Shown here: one piece after another, positions 44,580 to 57,371 of the stretch
How positions within the stretch are numbered: the stretch's first letter is position 1
Layout of the letters: every line of letters begins with the position of its first letter
Assembly (NCBI GenBank): GCA_029207755.1
Contig: JARCOQ010000003.1
Location: 48,404,971 to 48,468,970, forward strand
Direction: 5' to 3'
Source of the DNA: Chamaea fasciata
Lineage: Eukaryota; Chordata; Aves; Passeriformes; Sylviidae
Length of the DNA: 64,000 bases
Notes under the pieces: generated by a model
The model's input: the letters and a program-made list of their open reading frames with translations, nothing else
Told to the model about the DNA's origin: nothing
Databases searched by the model: none
Program-made: the position numbers and the translations under genes

Positions 44580-46270
44580 CCAGAAAGGGTAATGTAGCAG
44601 ACCAGCTGTCCTTAATGGTATGTGTATACAGACCACCAACCCTGTTGATTTACAGATCTCTCAACTGGAAACAGAAACTCAGCCATTTAGTTAACAACTG
44701 ACAAGAGATACTAGAAATGGCCTCTCAATAGGTACCACTAACATGGAAAGAAAATCTTCATTATCTGTGTTTAGATCTAAGAGAACTAAATAGATTGAAA
44801 AAAAGTTCCATGGAGTGAGGCATTATTATTTCACTAACTTAAATGTATATCTGCTTTGCTTTTACAGATCTCCCTAGACATGAGAGATTCAAGGCAAGCC
44901 ACATTCGATGCACAGAGGTAGTAGTTTCATGGGCTTCCTTTGGCTTAAAATATATTCCTGACAATTTTCATGAAGTGCTACATATTTCCTGAAGAAACTG
45001 AATCTATTGAAATGCACAGGGATGATGTTCTGACTTTTGAGAGTACAGAAACAGAACATCACAAAAGACTAAAAGGTGCGTTTGACAGGACTGTGAAATA
45101 GGACCCAAATTATACAACAAATGTAAAGCTTCAGGTTCCAGAATTATTTGAAAGGAGGCCTAGAGAAGGCAGTCAATTCCTAGGTATTCCAGACTTCAAA
45201 GATGAAAAGACAAATGAGTGTGCAAAGTGGGAGGGATGGTGAAATCTGTGGGAAAATTCATGCCAAGCTTGACAGTTTTTATTAGTAGCTGTCAAGCACT
45301 TAGAAAGAAGAGCACACAATGGCATTCAGGCTTGGACAGGGACTTTCAAAGTTACAGGGTTAATAAAGTTCCTATTCTTAAGCATTTTGATAATAGTATA
45401 CAGACCTAGGCATTTTTAGATGTTTTGGAAAATTACTGAGGGATAGGATGCTTAGAGAATAGGCTGAATACAGGGCACTTATGATATCAGAATGTCCCTG
45501 TGCTTCAGCAGAAGAGAAGGATAAGTGAAAGAAATTTTACATATTCACTTACAGAAAGCTGGCAGTAGCAAGAACTAGTCACATAACATTGGCGCTCAGC
45601 AAAGGTGTCACTGGTTAAATAGAACTGCAAAATAGGGTGGGGTTATACCAATGGCAATTAAACTGTTTGAAAATATATAATGAACCTGAAGCATACTGAA
45701 GCATACAAGATGAATTCTCACAAATAAAGATGTATTATTGCACATGGAAATAGTTAAAAAAAAAATCTGTCTCAGAAGTCATATTGCTGGACTATTATTT
45801 GTGTTACTATAAGGCTACATGGAGAAATTTGTTCCAAATTTTCATGGGAAGAATTAAATCTGCATTTGCCAGACGTGTCCTAGAAACTGCTACATCTTGT
45901 CCTAGTCTACCACCTGATATGCTGGACTGGATTGTGGATTTCAACATGTAACCTGTACAATTCCAGACATCCTTAACTGAATGGGCTGGTGGAAAATACC
46001 ATTAAACAGATAAAATGTTATTCACAAACAAGTCTAGAAGAGATGTATTCTTACTTCTGATGAATGTGTAAGCACCATCTCTAGAATGGTCTACCACTAG
46101 CTGAAATTTAGTTTAACACAAAAATCAAGATCAGACCTCCTCAACTAGGAGGACAAAACTGTTTCTGAATATAAAATGATACAATGATATGAATGGAGTA
46201 CTAGAATATTAAAGTTTTGGAAGCCTGGAGTTACAGACTGTGTGCATGATGGCATTTAATGGATGCAAGG
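44580..46270 (+). mobile_element. Ty3/Gypsy-like LTR retrotransposon pol fossil (RT, RNase H, integrase)
   Basis: A decayed pol region on the plus strand, readable only as short motifs spread over three frames. In order: RT palm entry C-L-D-L-R-E-L-N (44768-44791); Q-I-S-L-D (44865-44879); F-G-L (44939-44947); the catalytic D-D pair with following S-T-E-T-E-H (45021-45059); F-L-G (45177-45185); connection motif G-K-F-M-P-S-L (45251-45271); P-I-L-K-H-F-D (45371-45391), which normally precedes the RNase H; an RNase H piece S-L-T-E (45545-45556); integrase G-F-Q-H-V-T (45936-45953), N-G-L-V-E (45980-45994) and W-K-P-G-V (46218-46232). Order and spacing fit Ty3/Gypsy pol; the gap between RNase H and integrase is too short, implying deletion. 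Many in-frame stops (for example 45974-45976) and frameshifts show it is dead. No gag, protease or LTR could be established. A CR1 insertion begins just after it. Confidence 0.75.
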
Positions 46271-46390
46271 GGGCAGCGACTTGTGGAACTGTGCTGTGTT
46301 CATCTTATACAAACTTGGGAACACATTTTATGGGAAGCTTGAGGCCATTACAATGTTTTTCTGATTAAAAAAAATTGCACCCGTCAAAAC

Positions 46391-46962
46391 ATTGCCAGCC
46401 AGTCAAGGGAGGTGATTGTCCTGCTCTGCTCTGAGTTTGCATGGCCGCACCTTAAGTCCTGAAGGCACTTTTGGCTCTTAAATGTAAGAAAGACATAGAG
46501 CTCTTAGAGAGTGTCCAAAAGAGGGCCACAAGGATAATGAAGGGTTTGGAGGCTGAGCTGTATGGGAAGTGGCTGATGTCACTTGGTCTCTTCAGCCTGG
46601 AGGAGACTGAGGACAGACCTCCTTGCAGTTACAACTTCCTCATGAGGGAAAAGGAGGGGCAGACACCAATCTCTTCTCTGTGGTGACCAGTAACAGGACC
46701 TGAGGGAATGGCCTGAAGCTGTGTCATGGGATGTTTAGGTTGGATATCAGGAAAATGTTCTTTGCCCAGAGAGTGGTTGTGCACTGCAACAGGCTGCTCA
46801 GGAAAGTGGTCACAGCACCAGCCTGACAGAGTTCAAGAAGTGTTTGGACAGTGCCCTCAGGTACGTGGTGGGACTCTTGGGGATGGTCCTGTACAGGACC
46901 AGGAGTGGGATGTGGTGATCCTTGCGGATCCCTTCCAACTCAGCATATCCTGTGAGTAAAAC
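46391..46962 (+). mobile_element. CR1 LINE 3' fragment
   Basis: Plus-strand CR1 running from the gccagccagtcaagggaggt block (46394-46413) through gagagtgtccaaaagagggcc (46506-46526), ggtctcttcagcctggagga, the ggttggatatcaggaaaatg block (46738-46757) and gatccttgcggatcccttcc (46916-46935) at the 3' end. It covers the C-terminal tail of ORF2 and the 3' end with frames broken. It lies immediately 3' of the Ty3/Gypsy-like fossil and may have inserted into it or next to it. Confidence 0.9.
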
Positions 46963-49900
46963 AGTGGCAGGGGAGGAGAGGAGAGAGAAATCCCTTTTCC
47001 CTGAAAGCAAATTGGAAGCAGAATTGTACAAAGATCTAGAGGATTGCAGAATGATGGAAAACGAGTCAAACTCAGTGCTCTTAGAAGACCAATGAGAGTA
47101 TGTAGAGCACTACTAAAATGGTTTAATGGGGTTTTTAATGACCCCTGTAAAAGAATATTTAGGGTGAGATCAGCTCCTGTTTCTAAAAGAAAAGGAAAAC
47201 TAAGAAATTTACGTACTGGCCCTATGAAGTAAAATAACAAGGAACAAAGTGCATGACTTAAAACCATTAAATTGAAACCATGAGTTCTGAGCAGAAACGT
47301 TAATGTCAGAAGAGAGCAAATCCGGATCCCTCTCTCTTTATACTCTATATATAGTGAAATTTCATAGGAAGGAGTAACTCTGATAATGAAGAAGTGACAA
47401 ATTTCATCAATTACCTTCTGGCTTTTAGTTGCCAGCTGTCAGTTGAGCCTGATTTCTTCCCTAGTCCAGCACAAACAGAAAGTGTAAACACTCCCATTCT
47501 TTGGGATGAAGCAAATCAGCTGTGTTCAGGCAACACTGAAAACGGGAGGGATGGTTTAAGAACCTGTTTCTGCTGCTTCCCAGTGAGGTCACTGCTTGCC
47601 TGCTAAGCAATACACTTATCTAATGTCCTTATTAATATGGCACATCCGAACACGAACAAGGAAGAGGCTTGCCAGCATGGGCTGAGTATGTAATATAAGC
47701 ATATAATTTTGCTTACAGCTATAGCTGCAGAGACACTTGGACCTTGGTTGGAAGTAGATGCCTTATCCTCAGCAGGCAAAACAACTGCTACCACATCAGC
47801 AATCTCCTCAGCACCCATCTACAGCTAAACAGCAGTGGATATATTGACCAAGCTTCATGGATGTGATGTAATTGACAGTGATCAGGCAGTTATGGAAACA
47901 TGAATCTGATTGGATTCAAACAACTCTGCAATAATTATACAGTCAGTCCTCATTCAAAAATACTGGGAGATGAAAAATTCCTATGATCTGTGCAACCATT
48001 TTAACTTTGTATCCAACATGCAAGCTGATTTCTCACCTCGCTGAGACTAGAGTCAATCAGAAGCAGCTGAAATTAATACAATTATAGTACCATGTACTAG
48101 AAAAAACTGTATCAGGACTTCTAACTATGTACAAAATTGGATTGTTTTAACTTTAGAGTTCCAAAAGCTTCCTGACATGAAGGTAAAACAATACGCCAGG
48201 ATGGTATTAGCTCCTAGCACACAGCTGCACTCAGCATTAAGCTGCTATTTAGTCTGTCTCTGCTCAGCATAACCCAGAGCTGAGGGGTAGCACAATGCAG
48301 GAAATTGGTATGCAAAGACACTAAAAAGACACAGGGCCAGATTATGAGGGCTACTGATAGTCTGCACTTTGGGCCCCATCAAGCATTTAAAACTCCTTTC
48401 TTTCCCATATGCATAAAATTTCCTTTGTGGAGAATATATGCTTAGATTACCTAGAAGATACTGTGCTGATGCAAATATGTGTAGAAGAGGAGAGATACAA
48501 TGATACTATCTTGAGAAAATTTCCCATCCTGAATACAATATAATGATAATATTTTGAGTAAATGTTCCCCATCCTGAAGAACCGCACCAGTTCTTGAACT
48601 AGAAAAGAAAAATACGGAGGTGATAAAACCAGCAAGAACTCAGAATTTAGAAGAATGTGTTGTCTTAAAAAAACGAGCGAAGAATCTAGGTCAGTGTTAC
48701 TTGCAAGCATCACAAAAAATAGCAACCAGATGCACAAAAAGGAAAAGAGGGGAATAAAGGTTTATTGGGCAGTATCAGGATGATTAAATGTCAAAAACCA
48801 GTCTTAATAAAGGACCAGTGATAAAAATACCATCCCATAAAAGTTGAAAATAGCAGAATAACCTAACAGGAATAAGTGTCCCACTTTTATGAATGTGACC
48901 TATAGGATAAATTACTAAAATCTTAACATAGGTAACTGAAGATTAGAAAGACAGCATGTAGCTATAAGTGAGTATGTACTGGACTAATAACCTTAAAATA
49001 CGTGACTGAGGAAACTCACAGAATAAGCCATAATCCATTTAAAAAGCTTTAGATGTGAAAGGACAGCAGTAACAGGTAGAATATCCATGAAGTGATGCTA
49101 TATTTAAAAATAGATAACATATACAGCAAATTAAAAGAAAATAACTCTCTTCCAGTGTTTTTGTTATGTTTTTTTCCACTTAGGAAATAAAATTCAAAGA
49201 CAATTTGTGACACTTAAAGACATCCAGTGAAGGTCGTAATGAAGCATACGAAAGGAAACAAACTAAAAAAAAGACAAGTGAGGTAGCGGATCAAAACCAA
49301 ATTAACTTAATTTCATGACTTCATAATTTGAACCATTCCATAGCTGCACTTCCAGATCTTTCAGAGATGTGCATTTTTCTTCTAATCCTAGGGTTTTATA
49401 TTCCTCTGGAGTGAGACAACCTAATCATTTCCATTCTCTCTTTCAGCTGAATCTTTGAAAACTTCTTTATACATGAAAGATTAATTTACTGCCTAATTTA
49501 CTTCTGCTGCTTTTCAGGGGATGGTGCTGATTTCACTGTCTCAGAGGTGTCTATGGTCCTATCAGAAAACCAAATTTTTTTTCCCGTAGGCTGACAGGAG
49601 TTTGAAAAGACTAACCAAACTTCTAATTATCATGTTAAGGAGTAAAAGCCTTATGCCTTTAATCTGAAGAAGAACACAGATTATAGAGGCTAAATCCAGA
49701 ATTAAGGAATTTAAACCTTGGTTTATTTATGTTTTCTCAGCAGGAATTCTAAGGACAGGAAGATAAAATGCCCTCTGAGAAGAGAAAAAATTTTAATGTG
49801 AAAGGATCTACTGTGCTCTGCCCTGCCCCCTAGGAAGCATTACCTTAGGTTATAACGTACTGCATAGGTACCTATATCTAGTCAATGAAATGTGAAATCA

Positions 49901-50505
49901 AATAGAAAACATGCTTGAGATGTAGAAATTCCTGAAAGAAACATTAAAAGAGTCTGGAGTAAGGACGGAATGTGTGCATGTTAGCAGTTACATATGTTTA
50001 GTGAAATGAATTTAAGACACATAGATCACCCACACAAGTTTATCCAAGATGCTAGGGCACCATATGATTATTCATTTACTCATCTTTAAATATAACTGAC
50101 TTCCCAGAAAGCAAAAGTGTGCGGTCTTGCTAGAGACATCTTTAGAGTTTGTTCTATCCCCTCTTCTTTCATTATTCCTGAATACAACCTCACACTGAAC
50201 CCTCTTTTGAACAGCTGTAGTAATCACTTTGCTGGAGGGTGCAGGGAATCACTGTGAGTTTCAAGACTACACTAAGTTGCAGTCAAGGCTACAGCCCTGT
50301 CTGACACATCAAGGACCAAGCAGCAAATAGCTGATATACATGGCAGTTCACTAAAATCTCTGTTAGCTGTATGAAAAAGCCCCCAAATTTTTGAAAGATG
50401 CTAGCAGCAGAGCTTGAAGGTACAGTTATACCGTACTTCCTTGGATTAAAGTCTACTGAAATAATGTAAATATCATTACCTGGGTATGAAAACCCTACTG
50501 AGGGG

Positions 50506-50522
50506 AAAAAAAAAAAAAAAAA
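50506..50522 (+). repeat. poly(A) run
   Basis: Seventeen A bases followed by caaacaaaaaaac, a simple A-rich tract with no recognised parent element. Confidence 0.9.
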
Positions 50523-50646
50523 CAAACAAAAAAACACCACAAAACTTTCCAGAATCTATTCACATTTTATTGCAAATACAGCAAAAAGAGTGCTCTTTTC
50601 TGTCATGTTCAGATTATAAGCAGATTTGCAGAGACCTGCAAATAAA

Positions 50647-50674
50647 ACTTCAGTAAAACTTACTGAAGTAAGTT
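50647..50674 (+). other. overlapping alternative hairpins
   Basis: acttcagtaa (50647-50656) pairs with ttactgaagt (50660-50669) across three bases. The overlapping aacttac (50657-50663) pairs with gtaagtt (50668-50674) across four. The two foldings exclude each other. The sequence is AT-rich, so chance is likely. Confidence 0.5.
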
Positions 50675-50849
50675 CTAATTTGAGAATGATGAAAATAGGT
50701 AACAGTAATTTTAACTACAGTCATTTGAACTACTTTACCAGCTACAACTCAAAAATCAACAGCAAATGCATCTTTGAACTGCTTGTGTAGTAAAAAACCA
50801 CTCTGTGCATCTAAGATGGTAAGACAGCATGGCTGAGAAGCTTATTTTG

Positions 50850-50871
50850 AAAAAAAAAAAAAAAAAAAAAA
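50850..50871 (+). repeat. poly(A) run of 22
   Basis: Homopolymer on the plus strand followed by cccaaaaaac. No adjoining retro-insert identified. Confidence 0.9.
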
Positions 50872-53800
50872 CCCAAAAAACATAAAGAAAACATATGCTG
50901 GTCTAAGATGATGAAGGCCAGTCAACAACCTGGAGCACAACTACAAATGGTCTGTTTCTAGTACCTGTAAGTTTTAAAGATGAATATGAGGCTCATATCA
51001 AGCCAAGGTGAAGATTTAAAAATTCTGCTAATATGTTGAGACAGTCAAAAGTCACTGAGATTTTTCAGACATTGCCATTTTGTATAAAGAGGATTTTGTA
51101 AAAAAAAAAATCACCAAAACCACATAAAGACAAAATTTCCAGGATCTTTCCTGAAAAAAATAGTGGTGTTAACAGACTCACAGCGTCATTTTTAACCACC
51201 AGGAATCTTGTCTTTCAACTCTACATGTCACAGAGATTAGTAAAACAGGACTGGTAGACCCAAGGTTACTAAATATGATTAGACTAATAACATGTGAAGA
51301 AGAAATCTTGCATAGAGAGAGATGCTGGAGGAAAAACTTCACATATATTTAGAGATGAATTAGGTTATTTCTGTTTTAATCTTATAAAACTATGGGACAC
51401 CCACAGCTTAACACAATGAAAGCTTGCCATCTGAATCCATCATAATAAACACATGACATGACAGAGTTAGAGAAATTGTGACATTAATGTTATTTTTAAT
51501 GCTGCATAGCTGAACCTGATAGCATCATCAAGAAGCAAAGGAGAGGGACATAACATAATACAGTGTTCTTGGCAAGCTGAAAAATAGAACAGGGATCTCA
51601 GAACCTGAGGCTCATCCAACCTACTTCAAGTATATGAAACAAAGGATGCAAATAAACCATAATAATAATAATGGATTATAAAAATAATGTTCTATAGACA
51701 TATCAAAAAGATAGGACCTGTGAACAGTGGAAAATGAGTAATTTAAGTAATTTTCCATCACATTAAGTCCTAAAGGAAAGAAGAATCCAAAGAAAAGCAT
51801 TTTCAATTTACAGAAAAAAACCCAACATCCTTTATACTTTGATGCTTTTGTTGGTCTTTGATGGTCATTTCAATCAAGGTTTATGAAAAAAATGTCTTCC
51901 CTAGTCACCATGCTTGCCTGGGTATGAGTGCCTGGGGATTTCATGCACTGTGGTGCATTCATAGATAACCACTATGTATGAAGATAGCTAATGAGTGGAA
52001 CATTAGGAAAAAAACATTTATAAAAACATTTACTGAATTTATCAAGCTGTAATCACAGCAAAGTTCCTGTGATTACACATTTCAAATGGCTTCCTGACTG
52101 CACCTCCTAAAAATTCACCAGATCACATGTGCATTAGTACTAGGAACCACACTTTACTTAACCCTTTGCTTTTTTATTCAGACTCTGATTTCTGACATTT
52201 AAAGACCAAGTTCACTTTCTCTCTGAATCAGTCACTGGTAATCTACCCAGACATCAAGGTCTCATTTTGAGTAGGCTTAAATCAAAAATATGGCAAATTG
52301 TACAGACAAATAAATTGAATAAAAATGAATAAATAAACCAATCATAAGGGACTAGGTTTAACATAAGAAAACCCCACTGAACTGGTCACCGCTGAAGAAT
52401 ACAGGTTGTTTGAATTACCTCACATGTTTAAAGCTCACTGGTAACAGCTTCCAATAAACATTTTAGCCTAGCTGGCACATCCCAAACATTTACTAAAACT
52501 TGGGCTGATATTGCTGTTTATTAATAAAATTGCCTGTGACTTCCTAGGGTAAGATTTTGTTTAGAGTAATTTGTAACTTGGAAAAATACCTGTCTCTTTG
52601 CCTGCTGTTTACCTCAGGCTCTCTTTTTTAATTGATATCTTTTTAAAATATCCAGAACAATTTTGTAATTTGTACTATCATAGCTGCAACAAAAGATTAT
52701 TTTTCCTTTGTAAAAATTCTCTTGCGACCTTCTTTTGAAAAGTTCTTGCAAACTCCATCTTAAAATTTGTGAGGGCATACAGAATTTTTATGAGGCTGTC
52801 TTTTGAAAATACACTTTTAGTCAATGCTCATCCCTCTCTTAAGTGTTCAGGGCCCAGAGAAAGGCTCTTGACCAGCCTCCTGCTCAAAAGAAGATCAGCT
52901 CTGAGGTCAGACCGGGCTGAGATCTACGGTAAAAAGTTTCAGAGCAAGGAGATCAAACAGATCAAATAGGAGATTCCTGTGGCAGCTTAAAAATCTCCTT
53001 AGCTCCAACAGTCACTTCCAAAAGTGTCACTGTTTTTTACCTAGGTGGTATTGTTGCTTCTGGAGATTGCTGGTATAGATACCTAAGAACGACACTTCAT
53101 TTTCCCAGAAAAATAATTACTACAAGAACAGCAAAATCAAGGCATCTAAAGACAGAATTGTGACTTTTCCAATGGTTAGGCACAGGCAACAATATTAATT
53201 TTTCCTTTGTGTTTAAAGCTTAAAACTATGTCAACATCCCATCTCAGATTTTTTAGGCTGCCCAAAAGATGAAAATTCTTATGCGAAGTCAACTGAAAAT
53301 GCTGTTAAAATTTAAATAATTTGTTTCAGTATTAGGTTTACATTTTCTTTCTTTTTCCTTTGTAACATGGTTCATTTTTTAAATGCAAATTCCTCTCAGA
53401 GAGAAAAGATAGAATTTTCATTTACAAGAATCTGAATTAAAAAATTCAGCATTTCAGCTAGAAAAGTCAAAAAATAATTACTTTTATGTCTTCAAACATT
53501 ACCTAATAGTGTTCACTCTCACAAAGTTCTGTATATTTTTAGTTCCTTCAAAATGCCAGCTATATTATTACAAATTAGAAAAATCTTTTCACCACCACTC
53601 ATGCATTTTCTTGCATAGCTTCAGAATATGAATTTCTTAACAATGAATGTAACTTCAGAACATACTTGCAAGATGGGAGAAGAGGGGATTAGTTATTTCT
53701 TCTTCATAGGAGCTGAACTGAGACATGAGAGAAAAACAGTAAGCACAAACTAATTTGGAAATCCAATAAGGACACCTTCTTCTTTCAGATTACTACTACT

Positions 53801-54051
53801 GAAATATTTTATTTACTCGATTATGTATGTATTTCACATTGATTTTTATGACAGATTAATGCACTCAGCAGCTTTGCAAATCATACCTCAAGGTTTCAAA
53901 TCCTGGCCATCCGTTAAAACCTCGTGCTACATGACTGTCAGCATTACACAGAAACGTGATGTAAGCGGGATGCTGTGGCAGAGACAAGGTTTAAAAAAAA
54001 AACTTTATCATAAATGGTGAAGTTAAACTGTTTTAATAACAGACACTTTCT

Positions 54052-55622
54052 GCTTAGGAAAGGACCCATCAGGATCATTCAGTCCAGCTTCAGGCCCCAT
54101 ACAGCACGATCCCCAAGAGTGATGCCATCTGTCTGAGAGCATTGTCCAAACACTTCCTGAACTCAGGTTCAAGAACTCAGGAAGAACACTTCCCTGGAGA
54201 GCCTGTTCCAGTCCACAACTACCTTCTGGGTGAAGAACTTCTCCTGATATTCAGCCTAAACCTCCACCCCCTGACACAACTTCAGACTATTCCCTCAGGT
54301 CACTAATGACCACAGAGGAGAGATCTGTGCCTGCCCCTCCTCCTCCCCTCATTAGGAGATTACAGACTGCAGTGAGGTCTCCCCTAAGTCTCCTCTTTTC
54401 TAGGCTGAACAGACCAAGTGACCTCAGCTGACCTTCATAAGGCTTCAGCTCTAACCCTTCAACATCATCAGGCCCTCCTTAAGGTCTTTTTTATATTGTG
54501 GCACCCAGAACTGCCCCCAGCATTCAAGGTGAGGCTGCCCCAGTGCAGAGCAGAGTGGGACAATCCCCTCCCTTGCCCATATGGCCATGCTGTGCCTGAT
54601 GCCCCCCAGGACACATTTGGCCCTCCTGGCTGCCAGGGCAGGGCTGACTCAAATTCAACTTGCCATAGACCAGGACCCCCAGGTCCCTTTCTGGGGTGCT
54701 GCTCTCCAGCCTCTCATTTTCCAGTCTGTACACACAACCAGGGCTGGCCCATCCCAGGTGAAGAATCTGACACCCACACTTGTTAAACTACATATAGCTG
54801 GTGATTTCCCAGGCCCCCAGTTTTCTGAGGTCTCTCTGCCTTTAAGGAAGTCAACAACTCCCAGTTTAGGGTCATTGGCAAACTTACTCAGTATTCCTTC
54901 AAGTCCTTCATCCAAGTCATTAATGAAAAGAACTGGACCTAAAGGGTTGTGAAGCACACAGGGCCGATGATGGAGCCCTGTATAACCCCCCTGGTGACAG
55001 GTCACCAGTCTGGTGTCACCCCACTCACTGTAGCCCTTTGCACCTGACACATGAACCAGTGCCACCCACTGTGTAACCTGGTTATCCAGCTGTGTGCTGC
55101 ACATTTTGTCCACAAGGATATGGTGAGAGAGTTTATCAAAAGCTTTACTGAAAGCCAAATAGATGATATCAACTGGCTTTCCTTGGTCAACCAGATGGGT
55201 TACCCTGTTTAGAAGGAAAACAGATTCCACAAGCATACCCCTCATGAAGCCATGCTGGTTGTGACCCTTGACTGAGTTGACCTCCAGGTGTTTTTCAGTA
55301 CTTCCCACAATAATCCTTTCCATGGTTTTAACAGCCATTGATGTGAGACTGACAGGCCTATAGTTTCTGGAGTCCTCCTTCTTGCCCTTCATGAAAACTG
55401 GGACAACATTCACAAGTTCACATTCCAGTCAACTAGAACCTCTCTGAGTTCCCAAGATCACTCAAAAATCATTGAGAAAAGCTTTGCAATGGCATCCTTG
55501 AGGATAGTCTGATGAATCTTATCAGGCCCCATAGTTTTGTAGGGATCTGCTGGAGCAGCAGATTCCAAAGAAATTGAGGGTCAACTGCAAGTTGATCATT
55601 CTAGCAGTTATGGTCCTCCAGC
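54052..55622 (-). mobile_element. longest CR1 LINE copy, partial reverse transcriptase (inactive)
   Basis: About 1.57 kb of antisense CR1, from the 3' end at about 54052 back into the reverse transcriptase at about 55622. The minus-strand frame 55413-54655 (252 codons) still shows RT blocks: N-Y-R-P-V-S-L-T-S near its start, Q-H-G-F, the block A region Y-L-A-F-S-K-A-F-D (55136-55162) and F-A-N-D (54871-54882) at the catalytic box. CR1 normally has aspartate where this copy has alanine in block A (codon 55153-55155) and a second aspartate where it has asparagine (54874-54876), so two catalytic positions are altered. The segment between block A and the catalytic box is also frameshifted. The endonuclease and 5' end are absent. 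It is a dead copy unrelated to GRM1 coding. Confidence 0.93.
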
Positions 55623-57345
55623 TTGATCTTTCTTGTCCTCTTGCCCTCTGATTTGTGATATTTCAGTATTCCCTTAAGGCAGAGTTATTCCAAATGGCAG
55701 TTGCCTTCTGACACAGCCTTGCCTGTACCCAGAGGAGGTCTGCAGCATGTACTGAATAAAGTAGTGTCTCACGGAGAAGGAATCTTGCAGTTAATTAATT
55801 AAGGAGTGCTTCATGGCATTCTTAAGTGCCAAGTGATTTACTTCATAACTTTAGGAATAAAGTCAAGAAGTAGTTCTCTCTGTGTGTATGCATGTCCTCA
55901 TCACAAAGGTCCTCTTCCTCCAACTATTTCTTCTCTTTTTAAGAATGTATTTTCCCAGCAACCTCTTGCAATGGAATATAAGTTGTATGTTATCCCCCCT
56001 TGTGAAATGACATCAGGCAAAAAATGAATTAAGGATCTGAACACAGGTTTGATGATTTGTGCATCTTTCTTTTCCTTCACAGATATGTTCCAGATCCTTC
56101 TCATGATATCATTATTTTTGCACCAATAAGTAAGGGTCCTCATAACAAGAAATTAGGCCAAGTACATGCAGGCCAGTATAAATAAGTATACAACATTGAA
56201 TATGTAGATTTTGTCCCATATTTCATGGTGAAAGCATTTGATCTGTACATTTGATAATTTGGTGAACAATGTGAGCTTTGAGAGTTCAGAAAATTAAAAT
56301 GGAAAGCCTGTGTACAAATAGAATGTCTATCAGGACAAAATAATGATGATATCTGTTCTTTGCTTAAGTTTTTGCATTAATGAAATGTCTCCAGAAGTGC
56401 CAACAAGTACTGATATGCTTGGAGAAATGTGTAGGGCATAGCTAATCCCTACCCTTGACAGACAGCATCTGCCCACTGACTAGCAAGAGGTCTTGGGTTT
56501 GTTTTCACTTTAATTTTGTATTTATTGGGCAGACAGATCTCTCCATGCTAGCATTATTAGCTAAGTATTCTTACATATGAGTGCATTGATTCAATCTTGT
56601 GTAACATATTGTCCTATATTGCCTCATAAGGTTTCTTTCCAGGCTTGAATACACTGCCTGCCTACAGGTCCCTACAGGAAGAAAGGTCCTACCTAAATGC
56701 AGATTCTCTTAGTGCCCTCTTCAGTCTTTCACCTCACTGAAAGGCACCTATTAGTTTCAATTCTATTAATCTTTTTAATTCTTTGCCTATACATGAGACA
56801 CTTACAAAGCTTTCAACACCACAGTGTGGAAGAAAAATTCAGTGCTGACTGCCACACCTGAGAAGAATAAACTTGCAAGATATAAGTGAAATTAAATGGG
56901 AAAACAGTGCTGTGCAAAACCAAAGTGCAGGTTTTAAGCTCAGGAGATTTAGTTTCATGTTCTGAGTTAGACATCAAAATTCTCAAGGGAGCTTTTTTCC
57001 CTTAAAATCTACCTAGCTTAGGAAAATTTTGGTTCTTATTACCCATGTGAGAAATACATTGTAAAGGAAGTATTGCTTGGGGTAGAGCAATTACAAAAAG
57101 AATTGTGTTGGGTTTTATTTTTTTTCTTCTTTGATTTCCTCTTCACTGTTGAAATTTGATTATCATTTAAAAAAAATAAGAAAACATTTTATTTAAAGTG
57201 CAGTAAGGGAGAAAAAAGGAAATGCTATTTTAATCCTTTATGTAGCTGACAAGGGGGTTTTAATCACCTTAGAGCTGACAATGCAATCGGAGCCTATCTC
57301 ATTTAGATCAAATCTCACTACTGCAGATGCTAATGAACAGGTTCC

Positions 57346-57371
57346 TTTTTTTTTTTTTTTTTTTTTTTTTT
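57346..57371 (+). repeat. poly(T) run of 26
   Basis: Longest uninterrupted homopolymer in the window, preceded by ggttcc and followed by aaacagg. It is poly(A) in GRM1 orientation. No parent element recognised. Confidence 0.93.
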
